A DNA stretch of 43,886 nucleotides from JBMNUM01 sp050946275 (GTDB lineage: Bacteria; Actinomycetota; Coriobacteriia; Coriobacteriales; CADBOM01): the NCBI GenBank assembly GCA_050946275.1, contig JBMNUM010000017.1:1-43886 (forward strand). Direction: 5' to 3'. Positions 32,390 through 39,964 of the stretch are shown here, one piece after another (the first letter of the stretch is position 1; every line of letters begins with the position of its first letter). The position numbers and the translations under genes are program-made. Below the pieces are notes generated by a model. That model did not search any database. It was not told the DNA's origin and saw only the letters and a program-made list of their open reading frames with translations.

Positions 32390-33547
32390 ATGGCCATCGA
32401 CGCTAGCAAGATCAGCAAGCTGGGATTCGGCTGCATGCGCTTCATCGGGCGCGAGGACGACACGATCGACATCGAGGCGCTCGGCGAGATGATCGACACC
32501 TACCTCACCGCCGGCGGCAACTACTTCGACACGGCCTGGGCCTACCCGAACAGCGAGGCGGCGCTGCGACGCGCGCTCGTCGAGAGGCATCCGCGCGACA
32601 GCTTCATGGTCGCTGACAAGTGCGTCGCCTGGGCGCATTGCAGCGGCCCAGAGGACCTCGAGAAGCAGATGCGCGAGTCGCTCGCCAACCTCGGCGTCGA
32701 CTACTTCGACGTCTACCTCATGCACAACCTCGGCGGCGTGCGCACCGCCGCCTTCGAGAAGCACGGCGCCTGGGAGTTCGTCAAGAGCGTGAAGGAGCGT
32801 GGGCTCGCGAAGCACATCGGCTTCTCCGCGCATTGCACGCCCGAGGAGCTCGAGGGCTTCATCGCGCGCTATCCGGAGGCGGAGATCGTGCAGCTGCAGG
32901 TCAACTACCTCGATTGGGACAGCCCCTCGTTCCGCGAGCGCGAGTGCGTCGAGATCGCGCAGGCGCACGGCCTGCCCGTGGTGGTGATGGAGCCGGTCAA
33001 GGGCGGCCTGCTCGCCGCTCCCCCGCAGGCGGTCCGCGAGATCCTGGACGAGGCGATGCCGGAGGACTCCTACGCCACCGCCGCACTTCGGTTCGCCGCG
33101 AGCATGCCGGGCGTCGTCACGACGCTGTCGGGCATGAGCACGCTCGAGCAGGTCGTGGATAACTGCCGTGCGTTCGAGCACTTCAAGCCGCTCGACGAGG
33201 CGGAGCTCGCCGCCGTCAAGCGCGCGCAGCAGGCGCTGGTGGAAAGCGGCGCCGTGCCCTGCACCGGCTGCGACTACTGCGCGAAGGTCTGCCCGACGGG
33301 CATCGGCATCGCGGGTGCCATGACGGCGCTCAATTACTACATCAACTTCGGGGACGCATACGCGGCGAACTACCAGCTGGGCTTCGTCGTGCGCTTCAAC
33401 GGGGGCAAGAAGCTCCCGAGCGAATGCATCCGCTGCGGCGCATGCGAGGACGCCTGCCCGCAGAACATCCCCATCCTCGAGTGCTTTGACCGCATCGAGA
33501 AGGAGATAGTCCCCTTCCAGCGCACCAACATCCTCATGAAGCGCTAG
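32390..33547 (+). CDS. Aldo/keto reductase with C-terminal 2x[4Fe-4S] domain
   Basis: 385 residues. The AKR barrel (1-290) starts ISKLGFGCMRFIGREDD and has the catalytic-type residues in YFDTAWAYPNSE (D, Y), and K/H in VADKCVAWAH-like and YLMHNLGG stretches. The C-terminal part has two ferredoxin motifs, CTGCDYCAKVCPTGI and CIRCGACEDACPQNI. This fused architecture is common in anaerobes (predicted AKR of the CPBP group). Start ATG 32390 is chosen for GGAGGGGAAGG upstream over ATG 32354. Divergent from the arsS unit; convergent with the MTA phosphorylase. Substrate unknown. Confidence 0.9.
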   Translation: MAIDASKISKLGFGCMRFIGREDDTIDIEALGEMIDTYLTAGGNYFDTAWAYPNSEAALRRALVERHPRDSFMVADKCVAWAHCSGPEDLEKQMRESLANLGVDYFDVYLMHNLGGVRTAAFEKHGAWEFVKSVKERGLAKHIGFSAHCTPEELEGFIARYPEAEIVQLQVNYLDWDSPSFRERECVEIAQAHGLPVVVMEPVKGGLLAAPPQAVREILDEAMPEDSYATAALRFAASMPGVVTTLSGMSTLEQVVDNCRAFEHFKPLDEAELAAVKRAQQALVESGAVPCTGCDYCAKVCPTGIGIAGAMTALNYYINFGDAYAANYQLGFVVRFNGGKKLPSECIRCGACEDACPQNIPILECFDRIEKEIVPFQRTNILMKR

Positions 33548-33586
33548 GAGCCGCCCGAGCTTCGAGCCCACATCCCCGCAAGCAAA

Positions 33587-33614
33587 AGGGGCGCCGGCTC
33601 AAGCCGACGCCCCT
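33587..33614. terminator. Bidirectional terminator hairpin
   Basis: AGGGGCGCCGGCT / AGCCGACGCCCCT with a CA loop between two convergent genes; CGTCTTT follows on the plus strand and a CTTTTGCTTG tract on the minus side. Confidence 0.75.
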
Positions 33615-33642
33615 CGTCTTTCAATCGGATCTTCCGCCGGAG

Positions 33643-34452
33643 CTACATCTCGGCGCCGCCGAGGGCGTCCTTGCAGGCGCAGGAGCGCACGGTCGGCAGC
33701 TTGGGAACCATCTCGAAGATGAGCTGCTTGACCTTGCCGATGTTCTCGTTGAAGACGCGCAGCACGTCCTCGTTCGTGACGGCCTCGTGCTCGCCGCAAC
33801 CGGCATCGTAGTCGGTGACGAGCGCGATGTTGCAGTAGCAGATCTCGAGCTCGCGAGCGAGGTAGCACTCCGGGTACTGCGTCATGTTGACCGTCGACCA
33901 GCCCATCGAGGAGAACCACTCGCTCTCGGCCTTCGTCGAGAAGCGCGGACCCTGGATGGTCACGAGCGTGCCGGCCTCGTGCACGGGATAGCCGAGCGCC
34001 TTGCACGTCTCGATGGCGACCTTGCGCATCTCGGGGCAGTACGGCTCTGCGTACGAGATGTGCGTCACCTTGCGGCCGGAGTCGGCGCCGAAGAACGTGT
34101 CCTTGCGGCCCCACGTGCGGTCGACGACCTGGTCGGTGATGACGAAATCGCCCGGGTGCACGTCGAGGCGCAGCGAGCCCACGGACGACGGGCCGATGAT
34201 CTGCGTGACGCCGAGCTCCTTCATCGCCCACAGGTTCGCGCGGTAGTTGATGTCGGCAGGAGCATGGCTGTGCGTCTTGCCGTGGCGCGGGATGAACGCG
34301 ACCTTGCGGCCTGCGATGGTGCCCACGGTCGCAACGTCGGACGGATCACCATACGGGGTGTCGATCTTGACTTCCTGCGCGCCCTCCTCGAGCAGCGAGT
34401 AGAAACCGCTACCGCCGAAGATGCCGATCTCAGCCTGGGGGATGTCTGCCAT
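33643..34452 (-). CDS. mtnP: S-methyl-5'-thioadenosine phosphorylase / purine nucleoside phosphorylase
   Basis: 269 residues. Phosphorolysis of methylthioadenosine (or inosine/guanosine) to base and ribose-1-phosphate. Landmarks: IGIFGGSGFYSLLE (9-22, phosphate loop GGSGFY), IPRHGKTHSHAPADINYRAN, GPSSVGSLRLDVHPGDFVITDQ split across the family signature, GPRFSTKAESEWF and NMTQYPECYLARELEICYC. The base-recognition stretch reads TDYDAGCGEHEAVT. ATG 34452 has AAAAGGAGC before it. A second, exported MTA-type enzyme (39125) is in the same window. Substrate preference (MTA versus other purine nucleosides) cannot be settled from sequence alone. Confidence 0.9.
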   Translation of the reverse strand: MADIPQAEIGIFGGSGFYSLLEEGAQEVKIDTPYGDPSDVATVGTIAGRKVAFIPRHGKTHSHAPADINYRANLWAMKELGVTQIIGPSSVGSLRLDVHPGDFVITDQVVDRTWGRKDTFFGADSGRKVTHISYAEPYCPEMRKVAIETCKALGYPVHEAGTLVTIQGPRFSTKAESEWFSSMGWSTVNMTQYPECYLARELEICYCNIALVTDYDAGCGEHEAVTNEDVLRVFNENIGKVKQLIFEMVPKLPTVRSCACKDALGGAEM

Positions 34453-34557
34453 GGAAAGCTCCTTTTCGCGTGGTGTCCAGTGAACGTGTCCTATTGTACC
34501 AACCCGCGCAGGCTGTGGGACAAACGCCCTGCCTCCTCGTCCCGCTCTCCGCGAAAA

Positions 34558-34616
34558 TTACCGCATCAGGTGATTGAAATGCACGATTTCCGCATTCTGA
34601 TCACCTGGTGCGGTAA
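34558..34616. repeat. Palindromic repeat family 4, copy b (59 bp)
   Basis: Starts TTACCGCATCAGGTGAT, ends ATCACCTGGTGCGGTAA; centre AATGCACGATTTC as in copy a. Same 59-bp length, different stem middle with compensating arms. Confidence 0.85.
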
Positions 34617-34644
34617 ATCGCGGCACGATGATTCAATGCGCGTG

Positions 34645-35346
34645 TCAAATGCCCTGTCCATTTGACACGCGTTTGGCATGGTCCCGCTCGAGGATGCGGC
34701 GGATGTAGTGGAAGACGCCCGCCACCAGCACGGCCACCGAGGCCCAGCGTGCGCAGATGAGGATGAGGGGCGACTCGAAGTCGGCCGCGGCGAAGGGAAC
34801 GGCGCCGACCAGGTAACCGCCGAGACCGAGCTGGACGAACGAGATCGCCCCGTAGACGGCGACGGCGGCGAAGACGATGCGCGCCGCCCACGCAGAGGAT
34901 TTCCCGCGCTTGCCCTTCCCCGCGCGCAGCATCGCCTTCACCTGCAGCCCGAGATGGGCGAATGCGAAGACGAACGCCCAGTACGAGCAGAGCATATGCA
35001 CCCGTCGGGCCCATGCGGCACCGGAGGTCACCGGCAGGAACGCGAGCGCGTGCTTGGACAGCACGATGCAGGACACAAGCTGTCCGACGATGCACGCGAG
35101 CAATCCGACGATCGCCACGAGGCCGAGCACGCGGACCGCCGTGTAGCGGCCCCGCGCGAGGTTGGCGAAGTACCGCCGATGCCCCACGATGTGCACGATG
35201 ATGACGACGAACAATGCGATGCCGAGGAACTCGTGCGGTGCCTCCTGAACCAGCGCGGTGGCCATCACGAGCACGAGCAGCACCGCGATGCGCGCGGCGC
35301 GCGGGGCACGCCGGCCCGCGCCACCTACGGCGACCTCGGTTTTCAT
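34645..35346 (-). CDS. DUF4405-like membrane cytochrome b-type protein
   Basis: 233 residues with about five to six hydrophobic segments (IAVLLVLVMATAL; FLGIALFVVIIVHIVGH; VLGLVAIVGLLACIVGQLV; HMLCSYWAFVFAFAHLG; IVFAAVAVYGAISFVQ; WASVAVLVAGVFHYI). Histidines placed in helices (PHEFLG, IVHIVGHRRY, RRVHML, FAHLG) resemble haem ligands of DUF4405/cytochrome b561-type proteins. It starts 18 bp after the lipoprotein-flavodoxin gene on the same strand; ATG 35346 follows GGGGGATCGAGCCG. Together they look like a membrane electron-transfer pair passing electrons to an outside flavodoxin (inference). Confidence 0.75.
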   Translation of the reverse strand: MKTEVAVGGAGRRAPRAARIAVLLVLVMATALVQEAPHEFLGIALFVVIIVHIVGHRRYFANLARGRYTAVRVLGLVAIVGLLACIVGQLVSCIVLSKHALAFLPVTSGAAWARRVHMLCSYWAFVFAFAHLGLQVKAMLRAGKGKRGKSSAWAARIVFAAVAVYGAISFVQLGLGGYLVGAVPFAAADFESPLILICARWASVAVLVAGVFHYIRRILERDHAKRVSNGQGI

Positions 35347-35364
35347 CGGCTCGATCCCCCGTGC

Positions 35365-36057
35365 CTATTGCTGCAGCCAGGAGGTGACGGCCTCCTCGGT
35401 GGCCTCGCGGTCCTGCTGCGCGGTCGTACCCTCGATCGAGAAGCCCTCGTCGACGGTCGCTCCCGCGCATGCATCGCGCAGCGTCTGCACCGTGCCGGCC
35501 TGGCCGCTGCCCGCGTGCGTGCAGAACGGCTCGACGGTCTTGCCGTCCCAGTCATGGCCCTCGACGAAAGTGTAGACGACCATGGGCAGGTCGCCCCACC
35601 AGATCGGATAGCCGAGGTAGACGGTGGAGTACGAGGAAAGGTCGATGTCGCCCTCGTACGTCGGGCGCTCGCCGGCCTCCTGCTCCGCGAGCGCCACGTC
35701 GCAGCACTCGTCGTAGCCCTCGGGGTAGGCCTCGGTCGGCACGATCTCGAACATGTCGGCACCGGTCTGCTCCGCGATCATCTTGGCGACGACGGCGGTG
35801 TTGCCCTCGTCGACGACACCGACGCCGTAGTTCTCGCCTGCGTGCGAGAAGTAGACGACGACCGCATCGGATGCGGCTGCCGTCGCGTCTCCCTCGGCCG
35901 GGGCGGCCTGCTCGGCAGCGGCCTCGTCCTGCGCGGGGGCCTGCGCGTCGCCGGCGGCCTCCTCCCCGCTCCCACCGGAGCATCCGGCCGCGAATGCGGC
36001 CAACGCGAAGGCGAATGCGAACACGAGCGAGAGGAACAGGATCCGCGATTTCTTCAT
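35365..36057 (-). CDS. Lipoprotein-anchored flavodoxin
   Basis: 230 residues. Signal peptide ending in a lipobox AAFAAGCSGG (C26), then an Ala/Glu-rich, disordered linker (about 30-63) and a flavodoxin domain (64-230). The FMN phosphate region reads VVVYFSHAGENYG...EGNTAVVAKMIAEQTG, with EIVPTEAYPEGYDE; YLGYPIWWGDLPMVVYTF carries the tyrosine/tryptophan ring contacts and FCTHAGSG the second loop. The GEN in place of the common GNT is the type seen in YSIRK/flavodoxin-4-like proteins. ATG 36057 has AAGGAG seven bases upstream. Cotranscribed with the DUF4405 protein. Confidence 0.88.
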   Translation of the reverse strand: MKKSRILFLSLVFAFAFALAAFAAGCSGGSGEEAAGDAQAPAQDEAAAEQAAPAEGDATAAASDAVVVYFSHAGENYGVGVVDEGNTAVVAKMIAEQTGADMFEIVPTEAYPEGYDECCDVALAEQEAGERPTYEGDIDLSSYSTVYLGYPIWWGDLPMVVYTFVEGHDWDGKTVEPFCTHAGSGQAGTVQTLRDACAGATVDEGFSIEGTTAQQDREATEEAVTSWLQQ

Positions 36058-36167
36058 GTGAGTCTCCTTCTCCATCCGAGAGCGCTGCGCTCTCTTGGGC
36101 GCGTCGCCTTCCGGACGGCAACCTTGTATGCAACATGCAGATTATACGGGACAAATGTCAGCTTTAG

Positions 36168-36192
36168 TGGAACGCTCCCCCGAGTAACGCTC
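36168..36192. repeat. Palindromic repeat family 2, copy e (broken)
   Basis: TGGAACGCTCCCCCGAG followed by TAACGCTC; right arm degenerate. In the divergent region before the CotH gene. Confidence 0.6.
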
Positions 36193-36216
36193 AACAAGTC
36201 ACCCGCGGCAAACAAT

Positions 36217-36243
36217 TGGAACGCTCCCCCGGGGAGCGTTCCA
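36217..36243. repeat. Palindromic repeat family 2, copy f
   Basis: 27 bp, TGGAACGCTCCCC, one C, GGGGAGCGTTCCA; identical to copy a. Confidence 0.85.
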
Positions 36244-36268
36244 CTCCCACGGGAAGCGGTTGCGCGAG

Positions 36269-36274
36269 TACAAT
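36269..36274 (+). promoter_or_regulatory. -10 box of the CotH-family gene
   Basis: TACAAT about 37 bases before ATG 36311, inside an upstream extension of the reading frame, which argues for the later start. The -35 position falls within or next to repeat copy f. Confidence 0.45.
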
Positions 36275-36310
36275 TACGATAAACGCATGGGGGGAAGAAG
36301 GGTGGAGACG

Positions 36311-39019
36311 ATGCAGGACACGATGGCCCGCTCATTGCTCCGCATGGTTCTCGCGGCGGTGGCCGCCATCGTCTGCGCGGGCGCGCTGGTGCTCGTGGCA
36401 AGCCCGCGTGCGTTCGCCGATCCCGCCTCGTCTGAATACCAGGGCGGCACGATTCCCATCCTGCGGCTCACCTTCGCCGACGACGTCGACCCCGACACCG
36501 GCGACGTCGTCCTGTCCGGCGACGAGAAGATCCAGCTCATGCTCGAGAGCCCCAACCATGTCTACCGCGCCACCGGCGTGTCGCTCGACCTGGAGGTGCC
36601 GTCCACGTACGACAACCCGGAGGAGGGCTTGTGGGACGGGACGAGCGGGTACATCGGCGAGAGCGACCTCGCGCTCGAGTTCGTCCGCGGGCGCGGCAAC
36701 TCGACCTGGCGCGTCGCGAAGAAGCCCCTCAAGATCAAGCTCGACAAGAAGGCGAACCTGTTCGGCATGGGCTCGAACAAGCATTGGACCCTGCTGGCGA
36801 ACTACTACGACTCATCGCTGAGCATCGACCGCATCGTCGGCTGGCTCGGCGATGAGATGGGCATGCCCTACACCCCGCGCGGCGTGCCGGTCGACTTGTT
36901 CATGAACGGCGAATACTACGGCAACTACCTCCTCGCCGAGGAGGTGCGCGTCGACGGCAGCCGCGTCGACATCGACGAGGTCGACGCGGAGGCGTCCGAC
37001 CCGGAGTCGACCGACATCACGGGCGATTACCTGCTCGGCATGAGCAGCAAGCCCACCGCGCAGCCCGGCGACTACTTCACCACGTCGCGGGGAACCATGA
37101 TCAGCTACGACACTCCCGAGTATCCGGCCCCTCTGACGGGGGCGCAAGAGGCGCAGCAGGCCTACCTGAAGACGTTCTTCGACCAGCTCGAGGACGCGAT
37201 CTACGCCGATGACGTCGCTGGCGGCAACGGCCGCATCTGGAACCTGATGGACAGGGATTCCCTGGCCGACTACTGGCTGATCCAGGAGTTCACGAACAAC
37301 CCCGACGCGTTCGCCACGCCAAGCACGTACTTCTACAAGCTGCGCGACCAGGTCGCCGCCGACGGGACGGTCACGCCCGGAAAGCTCTACTGGGGCCCGC
37401 TGTGGGACTTCGACTTCGTCTGGGGCCAGCTCGGCCCGGAGGGATTCGAGAGCGAGAGCACCGAATGGGTCAGCCTCCTGCGGCAGGACCCCGGCTTCGT
37501 CGAGCTGCTCAAGGAGCGCTGGCGCGTCCTCGACGACGCCCTCGGAAGGCTCACCGAGGAAGGCGGCCTGCTCGACCGCTACATCGCGGAGATGTCCGCC
37601 TCGTGGGAGGCCGACAAGCAGAGGTGGCCGCACGAGGATACCCATGAATGGGCCGACGGCAGCTACGCGGAGACGATCGAGGAGCTGCGCGACCACGTTG
37701 ATGCGCGACGCGCGTGGATCAACGACAACCTGGACCTCCTGCAGACGAAATACGTCCGGCTCGGGTTCGCGGTCGATGACGACGAGGTGTTCAGCACCAA
37801 GGTCCGCGTGGGAGACGGCAACTGGTTCGACATGCCGGAAGCGCCCGATAAGGAGGGCAAGTTCTTCGACGGCTGGTTCACCGATGACCATGAGGAGTTC
37901 GACCGCGACAAGGCCTACCAGGAAGATACCGTTTTCCATGCCGTGTACCTCGACAACTCGGAGGTGAGCAAGGCGACCGACATCTTCCTCGCACAGGACG
38001 AGCTATGGGTCTGGGACGCCGCGAACGTCGTCTTCGACATCGCCCCGTCCGACGCGCGCGACCGCAGAATCGTCTGGAGCTCATCTGACGAGAGCATCGT
38101 GACGGTCCGCGACGGCTTCATCGTCGTCGAGGACGGCTGTCTCGGAGGAGCCGATACCGTCGAGGCGACCGTGACGGCCCGGCTCGCCGGGTCGGGAGTG
38201 GAGAAGACGATGCGCGTCGTCGTCTACGACCCGGAGCGCATCACCCTGCCGGAACCCGAGTCGATCTCGTTCGAGAGCGGCATCGAGCTGAAGGCCGGCG
38301 AATACGAGCAGCTGAGCTGGACCACCGAGCCCTCCCCCAACGCGCTGGACGAGAACTTCAACCTCTTCTTCAAAGTCGACGACGAGAGCATCGCCACATG
38401 CTCGGGCGCCGGGGTCGTGACCGGCAAGTCACCGGGCACGACCACGATCACGGTGACCAGGCCGTATCCGCCGACATGGGATGAGGTGGCGGTCGCGACC
38501 GTGACCGTCACCGTGACTGAGGGCGGCGTCGAGCCGGGCCCCGCGCCCACGCCCGATGACGAAACCTTCTCGATCGTGTACAAGCTCAACGGCGGGAGCG
38601 TCGACGGGAGCACGGCCGACATCGTGGAGCAGCACAAGGCAGGCGAGACCATCACGATCCCCGACGCCCCCGAGCGCGACGGCTACGTCTTCCTGTACTG
38701 GAGGGGTTCCGCGTACAAGCCCGGCGACTCGTACCTGGTGACGGGCGATCACACGTTCACCGCGCAGTGGGTGTCGGATGGGACCGCAGGCGGAGGCGGG
38801 TCGGACGCGACGGACGGAAATGGGAACTCCAACGCCAAGACGACCTCCGGGAAGGCCGCGGCGACCAACGTGCGCTCGAGCGGCAGCTCAGCCACGGGCA
38901 CCGGCAGCGCCGGCACCATGACGGCCACCGGCGATGGCTCGCTCCCGCTCCTCATCCTGGCCGGCATCGCGCTCGCCGTCGCCATCGCGGCCTGCACCCG
39001 GGCCCTCGTCCGCAGATAG
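36311..39019 (+). CDS. Secreted CotH-kinase-family surface protein with Big2-like and InlB-type repeats
   Basis: 902 residues. Signal peptide (about 6-36, ending SPRAFA). CotH domain follows: LEFVRGRGNSTW and KKPLKIKLDKKANLFGM (substrate loop), WTLLANYYDSSL, DLFMNGEYYGNYLLAEEV, DSLADYWLIQEFTNN, and GPLWDFDFVWG with the DFD active-site motif. Then a degenerate InlB-B-like module (VGDGNWFDMPEAP...FFDGWFTDD), two Ig-like/Big2-type segments (IVWSSSDESIVTV; TGKSPGTTTITVT), a clear InlB/Listeria-Bacteroides repeat (IVYKLNGGSVDG...GYVFLYWRG), a Ser/Gly/Thr-rich linker and a C-terminal membrane anchor ending in RALVRR. CotH proteins are atypical protein kinases in spore formers; here a surface role is inferred. 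Start chosen at ATG 36311 (GGTGGAG upstream). Confidence 0.88.
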   Translation: MQDTMARSLLRMVLAAVAAIVCAGALVLVASPRAFADPASSEYQGGTIPILRLTFADDVDPDTGDVVLSGDEKIQLMLESPNHVYRATGVSLDLEVPSTYDNPEEGLWDGTSGYIGESDLALEFVRGRGNSTWRVAKKPLKIKLDKKANLFGMGSNKHWTLLANYYDSSLSIDRIVGWLGDEMGMPYTPRGVPVDLFMNGEYYGNYLLAEEVRVDGSRVDIDEVDAEASDPESTDITGDYLLGMSSKPTAQPGDYFTTSRGTMISYDTPEYPAPLTGAQEAQQAYLKTFFDQLEDAIYADDVAGGNGRIWNLMDRDSLADYWLIQEFTNNPDAFATPSTYFYKLRDQVAADGTVTPGKLYWGPLWDFDFVWGQLGPEGFESESTEWVSLLRQDPGFVELLKERWRVLDDALGRLTEEGGLLDRYIAEMSASWEADKQRWPHEDTHEWADGSYAETIEELRDHVDARRAWINDNLDLLQTKYVRLGFAVDDDEVFSTKVRVGDGNWFDMPEAPDKEGKFFDGWFTDDHEEFDRDKAYQEDTVFHAVYLDNSEVSKATDIFLAQDELWVWDAANVVFDIAPSDARDRRIVWSSSDESIVTVRDGFIVVEDGCLGGADTVEATVTARLAGSGVEKTMRVVVYDPERITLPEPESISFESGIELKAGEYEQLSWTTEPSPNALDENFNLFFKVDDESIATCSGAGVVTGKSPGTTTITVTRPYPPTWDEVAVATVTVTVTEGGVEPGPAPTPDDETFSIVYKLNGGSVDGSTADIVEQHKAGETITIPDAPERDGYVFLYWRGSAYKPGDSYLVTGDHTFTAQWVSDGTAGGGGSDATDGNGNSNAKTTSGKAAATNVRSSGSSATGTGSAGTMTATGDGSLPLLILAGIALAVAIAACTRALVRR

Positions 39020-39024
39020 CGGAT

Positions 39025-39051
39025 TGGAACGCTCCCCCGAGGAGCGTTCCA
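39025..39051. repeat. Palindromic repeat family 2, copy g
   Basis: TGGAACGCTCCCC, C, GAGGAGCGTTCCA; 5 bases after the CotH-gene stop. Followed by a stray GAACGTTCCA half. Confidence 0.8.
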
Positions 39052-39079
39052 GCTGAACGTTCCAGTCTCGGCGTCGCGG

Positions 39080-39085
39080 TATAAT
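39080..39085 (+). promoter_or_regulatory. -10 box of the exported nucleosidase gene
   Basis: Perfect TATAAT 40 bases before ATG 39125; no convincing -35. GGGGGT nine bases before the ATG is the ribosome site. Confidence 0.55.
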
Positions 39086-39124
39086 CCTTCTGTCTCTACA
39101 ACGGATGAACGGGGGTCCATCACC

Positions 39125-39922
39125 ATGAAGAGCAGCTCCAAGCGGCGTATCGCCACTTCTGCGGCAATGGCCATCGCGCTCGTGCTCGCACTTGCGCTCG
39201 CGGGATGCGCTGGCGGTGAAAGCGCCCAGGACGAGGACATGACCGGCATCATCGGCGCCATGGAGAGCGAGGTCACCACCATCAAGGGCGAGATGTCCGA
39301 CACGAAGGTGACGACCGTCTCCGGCATGGAGTTCACCGAGGGCACCATCGACGGCAACAAGGCCGTCGTCGTGCAGTGCGGCATGGGCAAGGTCAACGCG
39401 GGCATCTGCGCGCAGACCCTCATCAACGAGTTCGGCGCCGACCGCGTCATCAAAACCGGCGTCGCGGGCACCCTCACCGACGAGCTGTCCATCAACGACT
39501 TCGTGGTCTCCACCGACGCGGTGCAGCACGACTACGACGTGAGCCCCATCGGCTTCAAGAAGGGCGAGATCCCCTACACCGGCCTCGTCTCCTTCCCCGC
39601 CGACGAGACGATGCGCGCCCAGGCGGTCGAGGCCGTGAAGCAGGCGGCGCCCGAGTCGAAGGTGCTCGAGGGGCGCGTGTGCACCGGCGACCAGTTCGTC
39701 AACACCCAGGAGCAAATCGACACCATCACCTCCGACTTCGGCGGCCTGTGCGCCGAGATGGAGGGCGGCGCCATCGCGCAGGTCTGCTACCTCAACGAGA
39801 CGCCGTACGTCATCATCCGCGCCATCTCCGATGACAGCGACGGCATGTCGTTCGAGGAGTTCCAGGCCGAGGCGGCGCAGGAGTGCGCTAACGCGACCCT
39901 GACGATGGTGGCTGCGCTCTAA
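39125..39922 (+). CDS. Lipoprotein 5'-methylthioadenosine/S-adenosylhomocysteine nucleosidase
   Basis: 265 residues: a signal peptide with lipobox LALAGC (C28), a short acidic spacer, and a complete MTA/SAH nucleosidase domain (40-265). By alignment with E. coli MTAN the catalytic residues are present: E48 (GIIGAMESEV), E214 (AEMEGGAIAQVC) and D237 (IRAISDDSD). GVAGTL and QCGMGKVNAG are also conserved. The enzyme normally is cytoplasmic, so outside-facing anchoring is unusual. ATG 39125 with hydrophobic start KRRIATSAAMAIALVLALAL is unambiguous. Single gene between two family 2 repeats. Likely salvages or degrades external MTA/SAH or deoxyadenosine (inference). Confidence 0.9.
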   Translation: MKSSSKRRIATSAAMAIALVLALALAGCAGGESAQDEDMTGIIGAMESEVTTIKGEMSDTKVTTVSGMEFTEGTIDGNKAVVVQCGMGKVNAGICAQTLINEFGADRVIKTGVAGTLTDELSINDFVVSTDAVQHDYDVSPIGFKKGEIPYTGLVSFPADETMRAQAVEAVKQAAPESKVLEGRVCTGDQFVNTQEQIDTITSDFGGLCAEMEGGAIAQVCYLNETPYVIIRAISDDSDGMSFEEFQAEAAQECANATLTMVAAL

Positions 39923-39932
39923 CGGGCCATGT

Positions 39933-39964
39933 GATCGGAACGCTCTCTCGGGAGCGCCCCGATC
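39933..39964. repeat. Palindromic repeat family 2, copy h
   Basis: GATCGGAACGCTC, TCTC loop area, GGGAGCGCCCCGATC; lies exactly between convergent genes, touching the proA stop, so it probably terminates both. Confidence 0.7.
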
